Positions 1 through 5,645 of a stretch of DNA of 6,064 nucleotides are shown piece by piece. The stretch's first letter is position 1. Each line of letters begins with the position of its first letter. Both the position numbers and the translations under genes were made by a program. The DNA is from Desulfarculus sp. (GTDB taxonomy: Bacteria > Desulfobacterota > Desulfarculia > Desulfarculales > Desulfarculaceae): contig JAIUYB010000157.1 of assembly GCA_020216625.1 (NCBI GenBank), positions 1 through 6,064 on the forward strand, read 5' to 3'. A model generated the notes under the pieces. That model saw only the letters and a program-made list of their open reading frames with translations. It was not told the DNA's origin and did not search any database.

Positions 1-661
1 GGGCCAGGGGCCGGCTGGGACCCAGGGCGGCCACCCGCACCCGGTTGGCCTCCACTCCGTCCACCCGGGTGAGTTGGCGAGCCACGGCCAGGGCCCGGGC
101 CAGGGACAGGTCGTAGTTATCCTTGAAGGCCACCTCGCCGGGCAGGCGTTCGTTGTCGGTGTGCCCCTCCACGCTGATGGGTTGAGAGCCATAGCGCAGA
201 ATCTCCGCCGCCTGCGAAATACGCTTGGCCGCCTCCGGGCCCAGGTCGGCCTTGCCCGGGGCGAAGAGCACGTCGTTGCTCAGGGTGATCACCAAGCCGC
301 GCTCGTCGCGCCGCAGATTGACTCCCGGCTGCAGAAACGAGGGCAGGCTCTGGGGCTCGCCACCGGGCAGGTCCAATTGTCTGGCGGCCTCCTGGTCGGC
401 GCTTTTCAGCTCGTCCACCCGGGGTTGGGAGACCTGGTCCAGCTTGGTCAGCAGTTCGGGGATCCGGCTGCGGTCGGTGGATTCCAGAACCCCCTGCCCG
501 CCGCGCTGGAAAACCCCGAAAGCGGCCTTGAGCTTCTGCACCTCGGGAGCGCGCATGGCCAACAGCATCACGAAGAAGGTGAGCAACAGCGTCACCAGGT
601 CGCTGAAGGTCAGCATCCAGCCGAGGGGGTCAAAGCTCGGTCCCTCCAACCGTCTGGGCAT
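1..661 (-). CDS. motB: MotB-like stator protein with ion-binding Asp (partial, runs off left edge)
   Basis: This is the start of a MotB-family flagellar stator subunit; 220 residues are visible and the C-terminus lies outside the window. MotB pairs with MotA in the inner membrane, carries the ion-binding aspartate and anchors the stator to peptidoglycan. Residues 10-36 fit the family N-terminus: FDPLGWMLTFSDLVTLLLTFF is one transmembrane helix with Asp21 in the place of the essential aspartate (Asp32 of E. coli MotB). Residues 40-115 form a charged periplasmic linker. The OmpA-like domain starts near VLFAPGKADL (131-140), with GHTDN at 166-170 and the NYDLSLARA helix at 182-190. The ATG at 661-659 follows the TAG of the preceding gene (664-666) by two bases. 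The Shine-Dalgarno is weak (AAGGA, about 12 bases upstream), so translation is probably coupled to the upstream gene. The family call is very sure. It is the better candidate for the conducting MotB because it keeps the aspartate. Confidence 0.93.
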   Translation of the reverse strand, partial: MPRRLEGPSFDPLGWMLTFSDLVTLLLTFFVMLLAMRAPEVQKLKAAFGVFQRGGQGVLESTDRSRIPELLTKLDQVSQPRVDELKSADQEAARQLDLPGGEPQSLPSFLQPGVNLRRDERGLVITLSNDVLFAPGKADLGPEAAKRISQAAEILRYGSQPISVEGHTDNERLPGEVAFKDNYDLSLARALAVARQLTRVDGVEANRVRVAALGPSRPLA

Positions 662-663
662 GG

Positions 664-1446
664 CTATTTGCCGTCCTTGGTCTGGGGCAAAAGGTCGAAG
701 GTGAAGCCTCGCAGCCCCACCTTGGGGTCGGTCTCGGATGGCGGCAGGTCCTCGGCGGCGCTGTCGCGGGCGTCGAAGACCATCTCCACCCGGTTGTTGA
801 GCCGGGCGTGCTCGGGATCGCGCGGGGTGACCCGGGGCGCGAAGCCGGCCATGCCAAAGGCGGCCAGGCGCGATGGCGCCACGCCTTGGCTCACCAGATA
901 GCGCAGCACCACCAGGGCACGTTCGGCGCTGACCCACCAGTTGTCCTGGCCGCTAGGGCTGATCAGGGCCGGACCGTCGGTGTGGCCATAGAGGCTGATG
1001 GGATAGCGGCTGTTTTTCATCACCTCGGCCGCCAGACCCAGGAATTGCCTCCCCTTGTCGCTCAGGACGAGGCTGTCGCCCTCGAAAAGCAGGCCGCCGC
1101 TCATAACCACGGTGCGGCTGGTCTCCGAACGCAAGAGCGACACTTCCCGGTCCAGGTCCAGTGAACGGCTAAGCCCACGGATATAGCGATAATCCTGCTC
1201 CACCGGCACGATGGGCATCACCACCTCGGAGCTCAGGCGACGGCCCGCGCCGCTCAAGGGGCTGTCGCCGCCGGAGAGCAGGCCAAAACCCGATTGCAGG
1301 GACTGGATCGCCGCCTCCACCTTGGCCTCCTCCACCTTGCCCATGGCGTTGAGAAGGATGAAAAAGGCCAGGAGCAGGATCATCAGGGAGGTGTAGAGCA
1401 CCACCACTCCGGGGCTCCTCTCCTCCTGTTGCTGACGCCTGCCCAT
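664..1446 (-). CDS. MotB-like / OmpA-domain protein lacking the ion-binding Asp
   Basis: This 260-residue protein has MotB architecture: a short charged N-terminus (1-10), one transmembrane helix at about 13-35 (VVVLYTSLMILLLAFFILL), a periplasmic linker, and an OmpA-like peptidoglycan-binding domain at about 115-226. That domain shows LLFEGDSLVLS (119-129), GHTD (154-157), the VSAERALVVLRYL helix (172-184) and RLNNRVEMVF (215-224). The usual family motif at the head of the helix is Y-A-D-L-M; here it reads Y18-T-S-L-M, so Ser20 replaces the aspartate that binds the ion. A tail of about 35 residues follows the OmpA domain. The ATG at 1446-1444 has a GAG-type ribosome site that overlaps the motA stop (TAGGAG), seven bases upstream. 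It lies between motA and a normal motB in the same operon. Possible roles, by inference, are a partner in a mixed MotB dimer or a structural stator accessory. I leave the symbol blank because a conducting function is doubtful. Confidence 0.9.
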   Translation of the reverse strand: MGRRQQQEERSPGVVVLYTSLMILLLAFFILLNAMGKVEEAKVEAAIQSLQSGFGLLSGGDSPLSGAGRRLSSEVVMPIVPVEQDYRYIRGLSRSLDLDREVSLLRSETSRTVVMSGGLLFEGDSLVLSDKGRQFLGLAAEVMKNSRYPISLYGHTDGPALISPSGQDNWWVSAERALVVLRYLVSQGVAPSRLAAFGMAGFAPRVTPRDPEHARLNNRVEMVFDARDSAAEDLPPSETDPKVGLRGFTFDLLPQTKDGK

Positions 1447-1455
1447 GCACGTCTC

Positions 1456-2223
1456 CTACTTGTTGAAGACGCTGACCCGCGCCGATGGCGGGATGAAGCT
1501 GTGGAGCTTCTGCTCGATCACCCGCGGGTTGTCGCCCCGGGCGATGGCCAGGATGCCATGCAACATCAGCTCCTTAAGCATGACCTCCTCGGCCGAGCGG
1601 TTTCTGAGCTTGCCGCTCATGGGCAGAAAAACCATGTTGGCCAGGACCGCGCCATAAAAGGTGGTGATGATCGCCACCGCCATGGCCGGACCGATGCTGG
1701 AGGGGTCGCTCATGCTCTGGAGCATCTGCACCAGACCGATCAGGGTGCCGATCATGCCCAGGGCCGGGGCGAAGGTGCCCATGGTCATGAAGATCTCGGC
1801 CCCCAGGCGGTGCCTCTCGGCCACGTAGTCGATCTCGGTCTCCATGATCTCCTTGATCGCCGGAGGCTCCACGCCGTCGATGGTTAGCTGCAGGCCCTTG
1901 GCGAAAAAGGCGTCGTCCAGCTCCCGGATCGCTGGCTCCAGGGCCAGGATGCCCTCGCGTCGGGCCTTGGTGGACAGGTCCACGAAGCGGGCGATCATCT
2001 CCGGAGCTGATTGCAGTTGCTGGAAAAAAACATGCTTGGTCACCGTCATCACCTTGAGCACGTCGCGCAAGGGGTAGTTGATCAAGGTCACCCCCAGGGT
2101 GCCGCCCACCACGATCAGCAGGCTGGGGATGTCGAAAAACATCAGGATGGATCCGCCCAGGGTCATGGCGATGACGACCAAGGCGAAGGCGCTGGTGATT
2201 CCGATTACAGTGGCCAGGTCCAT
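1456..2223 (-). CDS. motA: Flagellar motor stator protein MotA
   Basis: MotA is the inner-membrane stator subunit whose cytoplasmic loop pushes on the rotor protein FliG as ions flow. The protein has 255 residues, the size of the shorter PomA/MotA branch. Transmembrane segments are visible at about 3-22, 33-50, 147-169 and 180-201. The loop holds KARREGILALE (86-96); Arg88 and Glu96 line up with the charged residues that contact FliG. Segment 3 carries APALGMIGTLIGLVQML (152-168) with Pro153, and segment 4 ends in NMVFLP with Pro201, in keeping with the conserved proline pair of the family. I chose the ATG at 2223-2221 (MDLATVIG). The frame opens further upstream to 2265, but that start lies inside the sigma-54 promoter and would add a hydrophilic 14-residue extension. 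A GGGAGG ribosome site sits four bases before the chosen ATG. It is the first gene of the motA-motB-like-motB operon. Confidence 0.96.
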   Translation of the reverse strand: MDLATVIGITSAFALVVIAMTLGGSILMFFDIPSLLIVVGGTLGVTLINYPLRDVLKVMTVTKHVFFQQLQSAPEMIARFVDLSTKARREGILALEPAIRELDDAFFAKGLQLTIDGVEPPAIKEIMETEIDYVAERHRLGAEIFMTMGTFAPALGMIGTLIGLVQMLQSMSDPSSIGPAMAVAIITTFYGAVLANMVFLPMSGKLRNRSAEEVMLKELMLHGILAIARGDNPRVIEQKLHSFIPPSARVSVFNK

Positions 2224-2227
2224 GGAG

Positions 2228-2233
2228 CCTCCC
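2228..2233 (-). promoter_or_regulatory. Ribosome binding site of motA
   Basis: On the minus strand GGGAGG is followed by CTCC and then the ATG at 2223. It supports the shorter motA start over the in-frame upstream ATG at 2265. The four-base spacing is a little short but workable. Confidence 0.8.
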
Positions 2234-2260
2234 GGGGGGAAGATGCCTCGCCACCCATGC

Positions 2261-2277
2261 AGCAATAGCCGTGCCAG
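2261..2277 (-). promoter_or_regulatory. Sigma-54 (RpoN) -24/-12 promoter of motA operon
   Basis: The minus strand reads CTGGCACGGCTATTGCT, which matches the recalled sigma-54 consensus (TGGCACG, four bases, TTGCW) at every fixed position. Exactly ten bases separate the GG of the -24 element from the GC of the -12 element. Placing -12 at base 2262 predicts transcription starting near 2250, a leader of about 27 bases that contains the motA ribosome site. It would drive motA and both motB-like genes. Sigma-54 promoters need an ATP-driven enhancer-binding protein, in flagellar systems usually of the FleQ/FlrC/FlgR type. Confidence 0.9.
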
Positions 2278-2313
2278 AAGCGCATGGAAACCGGCGCTTT
2301 CTAATTACAGCCA

Positions 2314-2326
2314 TATCATATGGTTA
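2314..2326 (+). promoter_or_regulatory. IHF-like site overlapping an AT-rich palindrome
   Basis: TATCATATGGTTA fits the IHF consensus WATCAA-N4-TTR with one mismatch. It overlaps a perfect 13-base palindrome, CCATATCATATGG (2311-2323, arms of six bases around one central base), inside an AT-rich island of otherwise GC-rich DNA. It lies about 64-76 bases before the predicted motA start, between the candidate enhancer sites and the promoter, where a DNA bend would be expected. The palindrome could instead be the site of a dimeric regulator. IHF sites are degenerate, so the call is tentative. Confidence 0.35.
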
Positions 2327-2361
2327 GGCAATTGGACCTACCCGGGGTCGCGGCGGGGAGC

Positions 2362-2393
2362 GTCAAGAATGGGGCGCGGGTCAATGATTTGAC
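2362..2393 (-). promoter_or_regulatory. Candidate enhancer: FleQ-box-like inverted repeat plus half-site
   Basis: The plus strand carries GTCAATGATTTGAC at 2380-2393, an inverted repeat of GTCAA with a four-base centre, and another GTCAA at 2362-2366. The 14-base element agrees with the FleQ box of Pseudomonas as I recall it (GTCaNTAAAtTGAC) at 11 of 13 specified positions. Relative to the predicted start near 2250 the sites lie at about -112 to -143, the usual range for enhancers of sigma-54 activators. They could also be chance matches; the position and symmetry together make the reading attractive. Confidence 0.5.
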
Positions 2394-2405
2394 ACCGCCA
2401 GGGAA

Positions 2406-2477
2406 GGCGACGCCCCGCCAGCGGGTGGCCGACGGGGCGCGGAATATGAGCTAGGGCCGCTGGAGGCCCGCATCGCC
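2406..2477 (-). other. GC-rich foldable region after flgE (possible terminator or processing structure)
   Basis: Directly after the flgE stop the transcript can form a seven-base-pair stem of CGCCCCG with CGGGGCG (2411-2417 with 2433-2439, loop of 15) and a five-base-pair GGGCC/GGCCC hairpin (2454-2458 with 2465-2469). GGCGA (2473-2477) can also pair with TCGCC (2406-2410). No run of T follows on the minus strand, so this is not a classical intrinsic terminator. It may slow read-through from flgE into motA or protect the 3' end of the hook transcript. Confidence 0.35.
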
Positions 2478-4772
2478 CTAACGCTTGAGGTTGATCAATT
2501 CCTGCAGCATGGAGTCGGTGGTGCTGATGGTCTTGCTGTTGGCCTGGAAGGCGCGCTGGTAGTTGATCATCTTGACGAATTCGGTGGCCAGATCCACGTT
2601 GGACTGCTCCAGGGTGCTGGATTCCACCGTGCCCAGGCCGCCCTGGCCGGGCCGGTTGGCCACCGGCGAACCAGCCGCCAGGGTGGCCGACCAGAGGTTC
2701 TCGCCCTCGCGGCGCAGGGACTCGTTGGATTGGAAATTGACCAACACCACCGCGCCCAGCACCTGCAGGGTGCCGTTGCTGAACTGGCCGGTGATCAGGC
2801 CGTCGGTGTCGATGTCCAGCGACTGCAGGGTGCCGCGTGGAGCGCCGTCCTGGTAGAGGTAGTAGGTCTCGCTGACGCCGGCCGACTGGGTGGTGGCGCT
2901 GGTGGCGTCGGGGCTGAAGTCGAAGGTGATGTTCTGGGCGGGCGTGGCGCCGGGGAAGTCGAAGGCGAAGGTGCGCTCGCCCTTGGCCTCGGTGGTGGGG
3001 TTACCCTCGGCGTTGCTGGCAAAAGAGGTCTGGGTCCAGGTGGAGAAGGACAGGCCCTGGCTCTGTCCCATGGTCTGTTCATTGGCCAGGGTGATGGTCT
3101 GGTCCGCGCCCACGTCGTCACGCCCCAGGACCAAGCTGGTGGTGCCGTCGGTGTTGAGGGTGGTGCTGGCCACCACGCCGCTGACACTGACATCCGCCCA
3201 GCCACCCTGCATGCGGCTGCTGGGGATCACGGTGCCGGCGCCGGAGCCGGTGAGGGTGTAGTTGTATTCTGTCCCGACATTGTTGGCGGTGATGATGATC
3301 TGGTTGTTCTCGCGGCGGGCGGTGACCTGCGAACCCAGGACCGCGTGGCCGTTGATGGTGGCGACGATGTCATCCAGGGTGTTCTGAAGACCGCCGGCAT
3401 TGGCGGTCCAGGTGATGGCGGTGCCGTTGATGGCCAGGCTGCCGGCGGAGTTGGAGGAGAGCATCATCACGCCCTCGGCGTAGGATCCCGCGCCGTTGAT
3501 GCCGTTGACGATGTCGGTCATGGTCCACTGGGCGGTGACCGGGGTTCCGGCCAGGTTGGCCCCGGCGGCGCTGAGGGTGTAGCTGGAGCCCTCGTTGGCG
3601 TAGATCTTGAGCACCGCGTTGGCGCCGGAGGTGTCCACCACCGCGAAATAATTGGTGTTGCTGCTGGTGTCGCCGTTGATCTGCTCGGCCAGGTTGTAGA
3701 CGCCGGCGTCTTGGGCCAGGGCACCTCCGACAGTGTAGGTCTTGGAGCCGATGGTTATGGTCTCGGTGCCGGCGAAGGCGCCGCTGTAGGTCAGGGTCTG
3801 GACCGTCTCGTAGGACTGCTGGCTGCCGGAGCCGGTGTAAGTGATGCGCTCGCCGATCTTGTTGCTGACCACGGTCAAGGCCGGGTCGGCCACTCTGGCG
3901 GTGCTCTGGTAGACATCGGCGGTGGCGGTGGCGCCCTCGAAGTAGTTGACCGAGCCGGTCATGTGGCCGTTGGTGTCGAAGCAAAGATAGAAGGTGTTGT
4001 CGGGGCGCGCCGCTGGCACCGGTGTCAGAACCCCGTTCACTTCCTCGTACATGCTCACCCGCCAGGTGGAGGCGGTGCCGTCCGGGGTCACGGTGGGGTT
4101 GTCGGTCAGCTTCTGGAAGTACAGCGAAATGTCATGGGAGATGCCCAGGCTGTCATAGACCCGGGTGCTGGTCATGTAATTGTAAGTGTCGGCGTCGTTG
4201 GGATTCAGCCCGGTGGTGTGGGCGAAGCTCTTTTTGTCTTCGACGTTAAGGTTGATGGAGATGTCCACCTTGCTGGTGGGGTCGGCGTCGGTCTGCTGGG
4301 TGATCAGGCGCAGGTCCTCCATCACCAGCTTGAGATTGCCCTTGGCGTCGACGTTGTAGCCCTGGAGCCGCAGGCCCTGGGTGTTGACCACGTAGCCTTC
4401 CTTGTCCATCAGGAACTGGCCGGCCCGAGTGTAATAGATCTCGCCCTGGTTGACCGCCGTCGCGGAGGCCGAGCGGCGCACGGCGAAGAAGCCCTTGCCG
4501 TTGATGGCCATGTCGGTGGAGACGTCGGTGTTCTCAAATGAGCCCTGGGACAGGATCGTCTGCACGTTCTGCACCCGAGCGCCGTTGCCCGACTGGTTCA
4601 CCACGGTTCCGCCCACGGTCAGCGACTGCACCATGATGTCGCCAAAGTTGGTGCGCGAGGCCTTGAAGCCGTAGGTGCTCAGGTTGGCCACGTTGTCGGC
4701 CACCCCGGACAGAGCCCGGCCGTGGACGTTGAGGCCGCTGACCCCGGAATACATGGCGGAAAGCATGCCCAT
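2478..4772 (-). CDS. flgE: Flagellar hook protein FlgE, enlarged by a central insertion
   Basis: FlgE polymerises outside the cell into the hook, the universal joint between rod and filament, after export by the flagellar type III system. Residues 1-50 carry the rod/hook signature (MYSGVSGLNVHGRALSGVADNVANLSTYGFKAS). Residues 84-150 form the conserved D1 portion (MAINGKGFFAV, GYVVNTQGLRLQGYN). The FlaE-type domain starts near 170 (VYDSLGISHDISLYF at 205-219) and resumes at about 600-680 (GQFSNGTLQVLGAVVLVNFQ). The C-terminus (715-764) has the coiled-coil motif SNVDLATEFVKMINYQRAFQANSKTI. At 764 residues it is much longer than the enteric protein of about 400. The excess lies at roughly 281-600 and includes two hook-IN-like repeats. 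The ATG at 4772 has AAGGA eight bases upstream and gives the usual N-terminus. No promoter is evident in the 63-base gap after flgD, so it probably shares the upstream transcript. Confidence 0.97.
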   Translation of the reverse strand: MGMLSAMYSGVSGLNVHGRALSGVADNVANLSTYGFKASRTNFGDIMVQSLTVGGTVVNQSGNGARVQNVQTILSQGSFENTDVSTDMAINGKGFFAVRRSASATAVNQGEIYYTRAGQFLMDKEGYVVNTQGLRLQGYNVDAKGNLKLVMEDLRLITQQTDADPTSKVDISINLNVEDKKSFAHTTGLNPNDADTYNYMTSTRVYDSLGISHDISLYFQKLTDNPTVTPDGTASTWRVSMYEEVNGVLTPVPAARPDNTFYLCFDTNGHMTGSVNYFEGATATADVYQSTARVADPALTVVSNKIGERITYTGSGSQQSYETVQTLTYSGAFAGTETITIGSKTYTVGGALAQDAGVYNLAEQINGDTSSNTNYFAVVDTSGANAVLKIYANEGSSYTLSAAGANLAGTPVTAQWTMTDIVNGINGAGSYAEGVMMLSSNSAGSLAINGTAITWTANAGGLQNTLDDIVATINGHAVLGSQVTARRENNQIIITANNVGTEYNYTLTGSGAGTVIPSSRMQGGWADVSVSGVVASTTLNTDGTTSLVLGRDDVGADQTITLANEQTMGQSQGLSFSTWTQTSFASNAEGNPTTEAKGERTFAFDFPGATPAQNITFDFSPDATSATTQSAGVSETYYLYQDGAPRGTLQSLDIDTDGLITGQFSNGTLQVLGAVVLVNFQSNESLRREGENLWSATLAAGSPVANRPGQGGLGTVESSTLEQSNVDLATEFVKMINYQRAFQANSKTISTTDSMLQELINLKR
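3243..3803 (-). repeat. Two diverged hook-IN-like repeats inside FlgE
   Basis: This stretch encodes FlgE residues 324-510. Repeat A (about 338-400) reads TITIGSKTYTV, then a helix LAEQING, then VLKIYANEGSSYTLS. Repeat B (about 445-508) reads SLAINGTAITW, then LDDIVATING, then QIIITANNVGTEYNYTLT. Both have the strand-helix-strand order of the flagellin hook IN motif: an ING-type strand, a helix ending in ING, and a strand with N/E-x-G before the last strand. A further partial copy of the helix, MTDIVNGING (418-427), lies between them. The similarity is at protein level; I see no long identical DNA repeat. Confidence 0.6.
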
Positions 4773-4788
4773 GGTGGTTTTCCTTTCC

Positions 4789-4810
4789 TGAAAGACTCAG
4801 ATTTCTTTCA
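4789..4810 (-). other. Short inverted repeat in the flgD-flgE spacer
   Basis: The spacer transcript contains TGAAAG and CTTTCA, able to form a weak six-base-pair stem with a ten-base loop just before the flgE ribosome site (AGGAAAGGA). It could modestly affect flgE translation or mark a cleavage point, but it may be chance. The rest of the 63-base spacer shows no promoter that I can recognise. Confidence 0.25.
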
Positions 4811-4835
4811 TCACGGCCTCGCGGGCCGGGATTGA

Positions 4836-5633
4836 CTACAACAAGGCCGCGGCCGTGGCGCCCAGGTCCACCAGGCCCTGCAACAGCGCGTTGATGCCCT
4901 CGCTGTCCTGGGTGGTGGAGCTGGTGGAACTGGTCTCGGTGGTGCTGGTGCTGCTGCTCTTGGGCACCCGCACCGCCACCACGTCCTTGAGCGAAATGGC
5001 CGACCCGCTGCCCAGCAGCTGCATGTTGCCGTCGGCGTCCCATTGGAAGCCGGTGACGATGCCGCTGACGTACTGGCTGTTGATCTTCACCGCGTTGCCG
5101 TTGGTGTCGGTGGCGATGATGTTGATCTTGTAGACGCCGTCCGGCGCCACCTGGCCGTAGCTGGTCAGTCCGTCCCAGGTCCACTCCTGCTCGCCGGCCC
5201 CCATGGTGCCCAGCTTCACGTCGCGCACCGACTGGCCATCTTCGTTGGTGACGATGATCCGCACCTCGGCGGAGGAGGCCAGGTTGAAGTAGGTGCTGCC
5301 GGCCTTGCCGTCGGTCACGGGCATCTGGTTGCCCTTGGCCAGAACCTCCTTGCCCAGGTAGCTGGCCACCTGGACCTCCTGGAAGGCGGTTTGCAACGAG
5401 GCCAGGCTGTCCAGCTTCTCGTTCATGGCCGTCAATTGCTCCAGGCTGGAGAACTGAGCCAGTTGGGCGGTGAATTCGGTGTTGTCCATGGGGTCCAGGG
5501 GGTTCTGGTTGGTCATCTGGGCCATGAACATCTTGAGGAATGCCTCCTGGCCCATCCCGCTCTGCACCCCGGTGGTCTTGGTTGTGGTGGTGCTGGGGTC
5601 GTAGATTTGGCCGGTGTAGGTGGGGCTGATCAT
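4836..5633 (-). CDS. flgD: Flagellar hook-cap (hook assembly scaffold) protein FlgD
   Basis: FlgD sits at the tip of the growing hook and guides FlgE subunits into place; it is later replaced by hook-filament junction proteins. The 265-residue protein has the hallmark N-terminus at 28-67 (AFLKMFMAQMTNQNPLDPMDNTEFTAQLAQFSSLEQ). SYLGKEV at 91-97 opens the Tudor-like part. An Ig-like FlgD domain spans about 112-185, with EQEWTWDGLTSYG and APDGVYKINIIATD. The Tudor-like part resumes with YVSGIVTGF and ends at VVAVRVPK (218-225). Most family members stop near here; this one goes on with a Ser/Thr-rich linker (226-241) and a hydrophobic end, GLVDLGATAAALL (253-265). The ATG at 5633 follows the fliK stop by 12 bases. 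Its ribosome site AGGAG overlaps that stop codon. Order and spacing place it with fliK and flgE in one hook unit. Confidence 0.96.
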   Translation of the reverse strand: MISPTYTGQIYDPSTTTTKTTGVQSGMGQEAFLKMFMAQMTNQNPLDPMDNTEFTAQLAQFSSLEQLTAMNEKLDSLASLQTAFQEVQVASYLGKEVLAKGNQMPVTDGKAGSTYFNLASSAEVRIIVTNEDGQSVRDVKLGTMGAGEQEWTWDGLTSYGQVAPDGVYKINIIATDTNGNAVKINSQYVSGIVTGFQWDADGNMQLLGSGSAISLKDVVAVRVPKSSSTSTTETSSTSSTTQDSEGINALLQGLVDLGATAAALL

Positions 5634-5645
5634 GGCCCTATGCTC

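Noticed and set aside
74..901. A 275-codon open frame on the plus strand across the two motB-like genes
   Set aside because: Its translation is Gln/Gly/His-rich without any domain, it spans the junction of two real genes on the other strand, and it has no ribosome site that I can see.
1385..1395. Sequencing error as the reason for the missing Asp in the first MotB-like protein
   Set aside because: The reading frame is intact on both sides and two adjacent codons (ACC TCC) differ from the expected Ala-Asp, needing several independent base errors.
2224..2265. Longer motA start at 2265
   Set aside because: The ATG lies inside the -24/-12 promoter, upstream of the predicted transcription start, and adds a hydrophilic leader not typical of MotA; the ATG at 2223 has GGGAGG before it.
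2311..2366. Sigma-70-like elements (TTGACG near 2366 and TATGAT near 2320 on the minus strand)
   Set aside because: No pair with acceptable -35/-10 spacing and two good hexamers could be found; the TTGAC fits better as an enhancer half-site and the AT-rich patch as a bend or palindrome.
3979..3984. Cys264 of FlgE as a possible cross-linking cysteine like that of spirochaete hooks
   Set aside because: It lies in the FYLCFDTNG segment, where the family normally has a buried hydrophobic strand, and I see no matching lysine motif; nothing in the sequence supports a cross-link.
2730..4541. A 603-codon open frame on the plus strand opposite flgE
   Set aside because: It is an antisense shadow of a GC-rich gene: Gly/Val/Ala-rich low-complexity translation, no recognisable domain, and fully covered by the unmistakable flgE.
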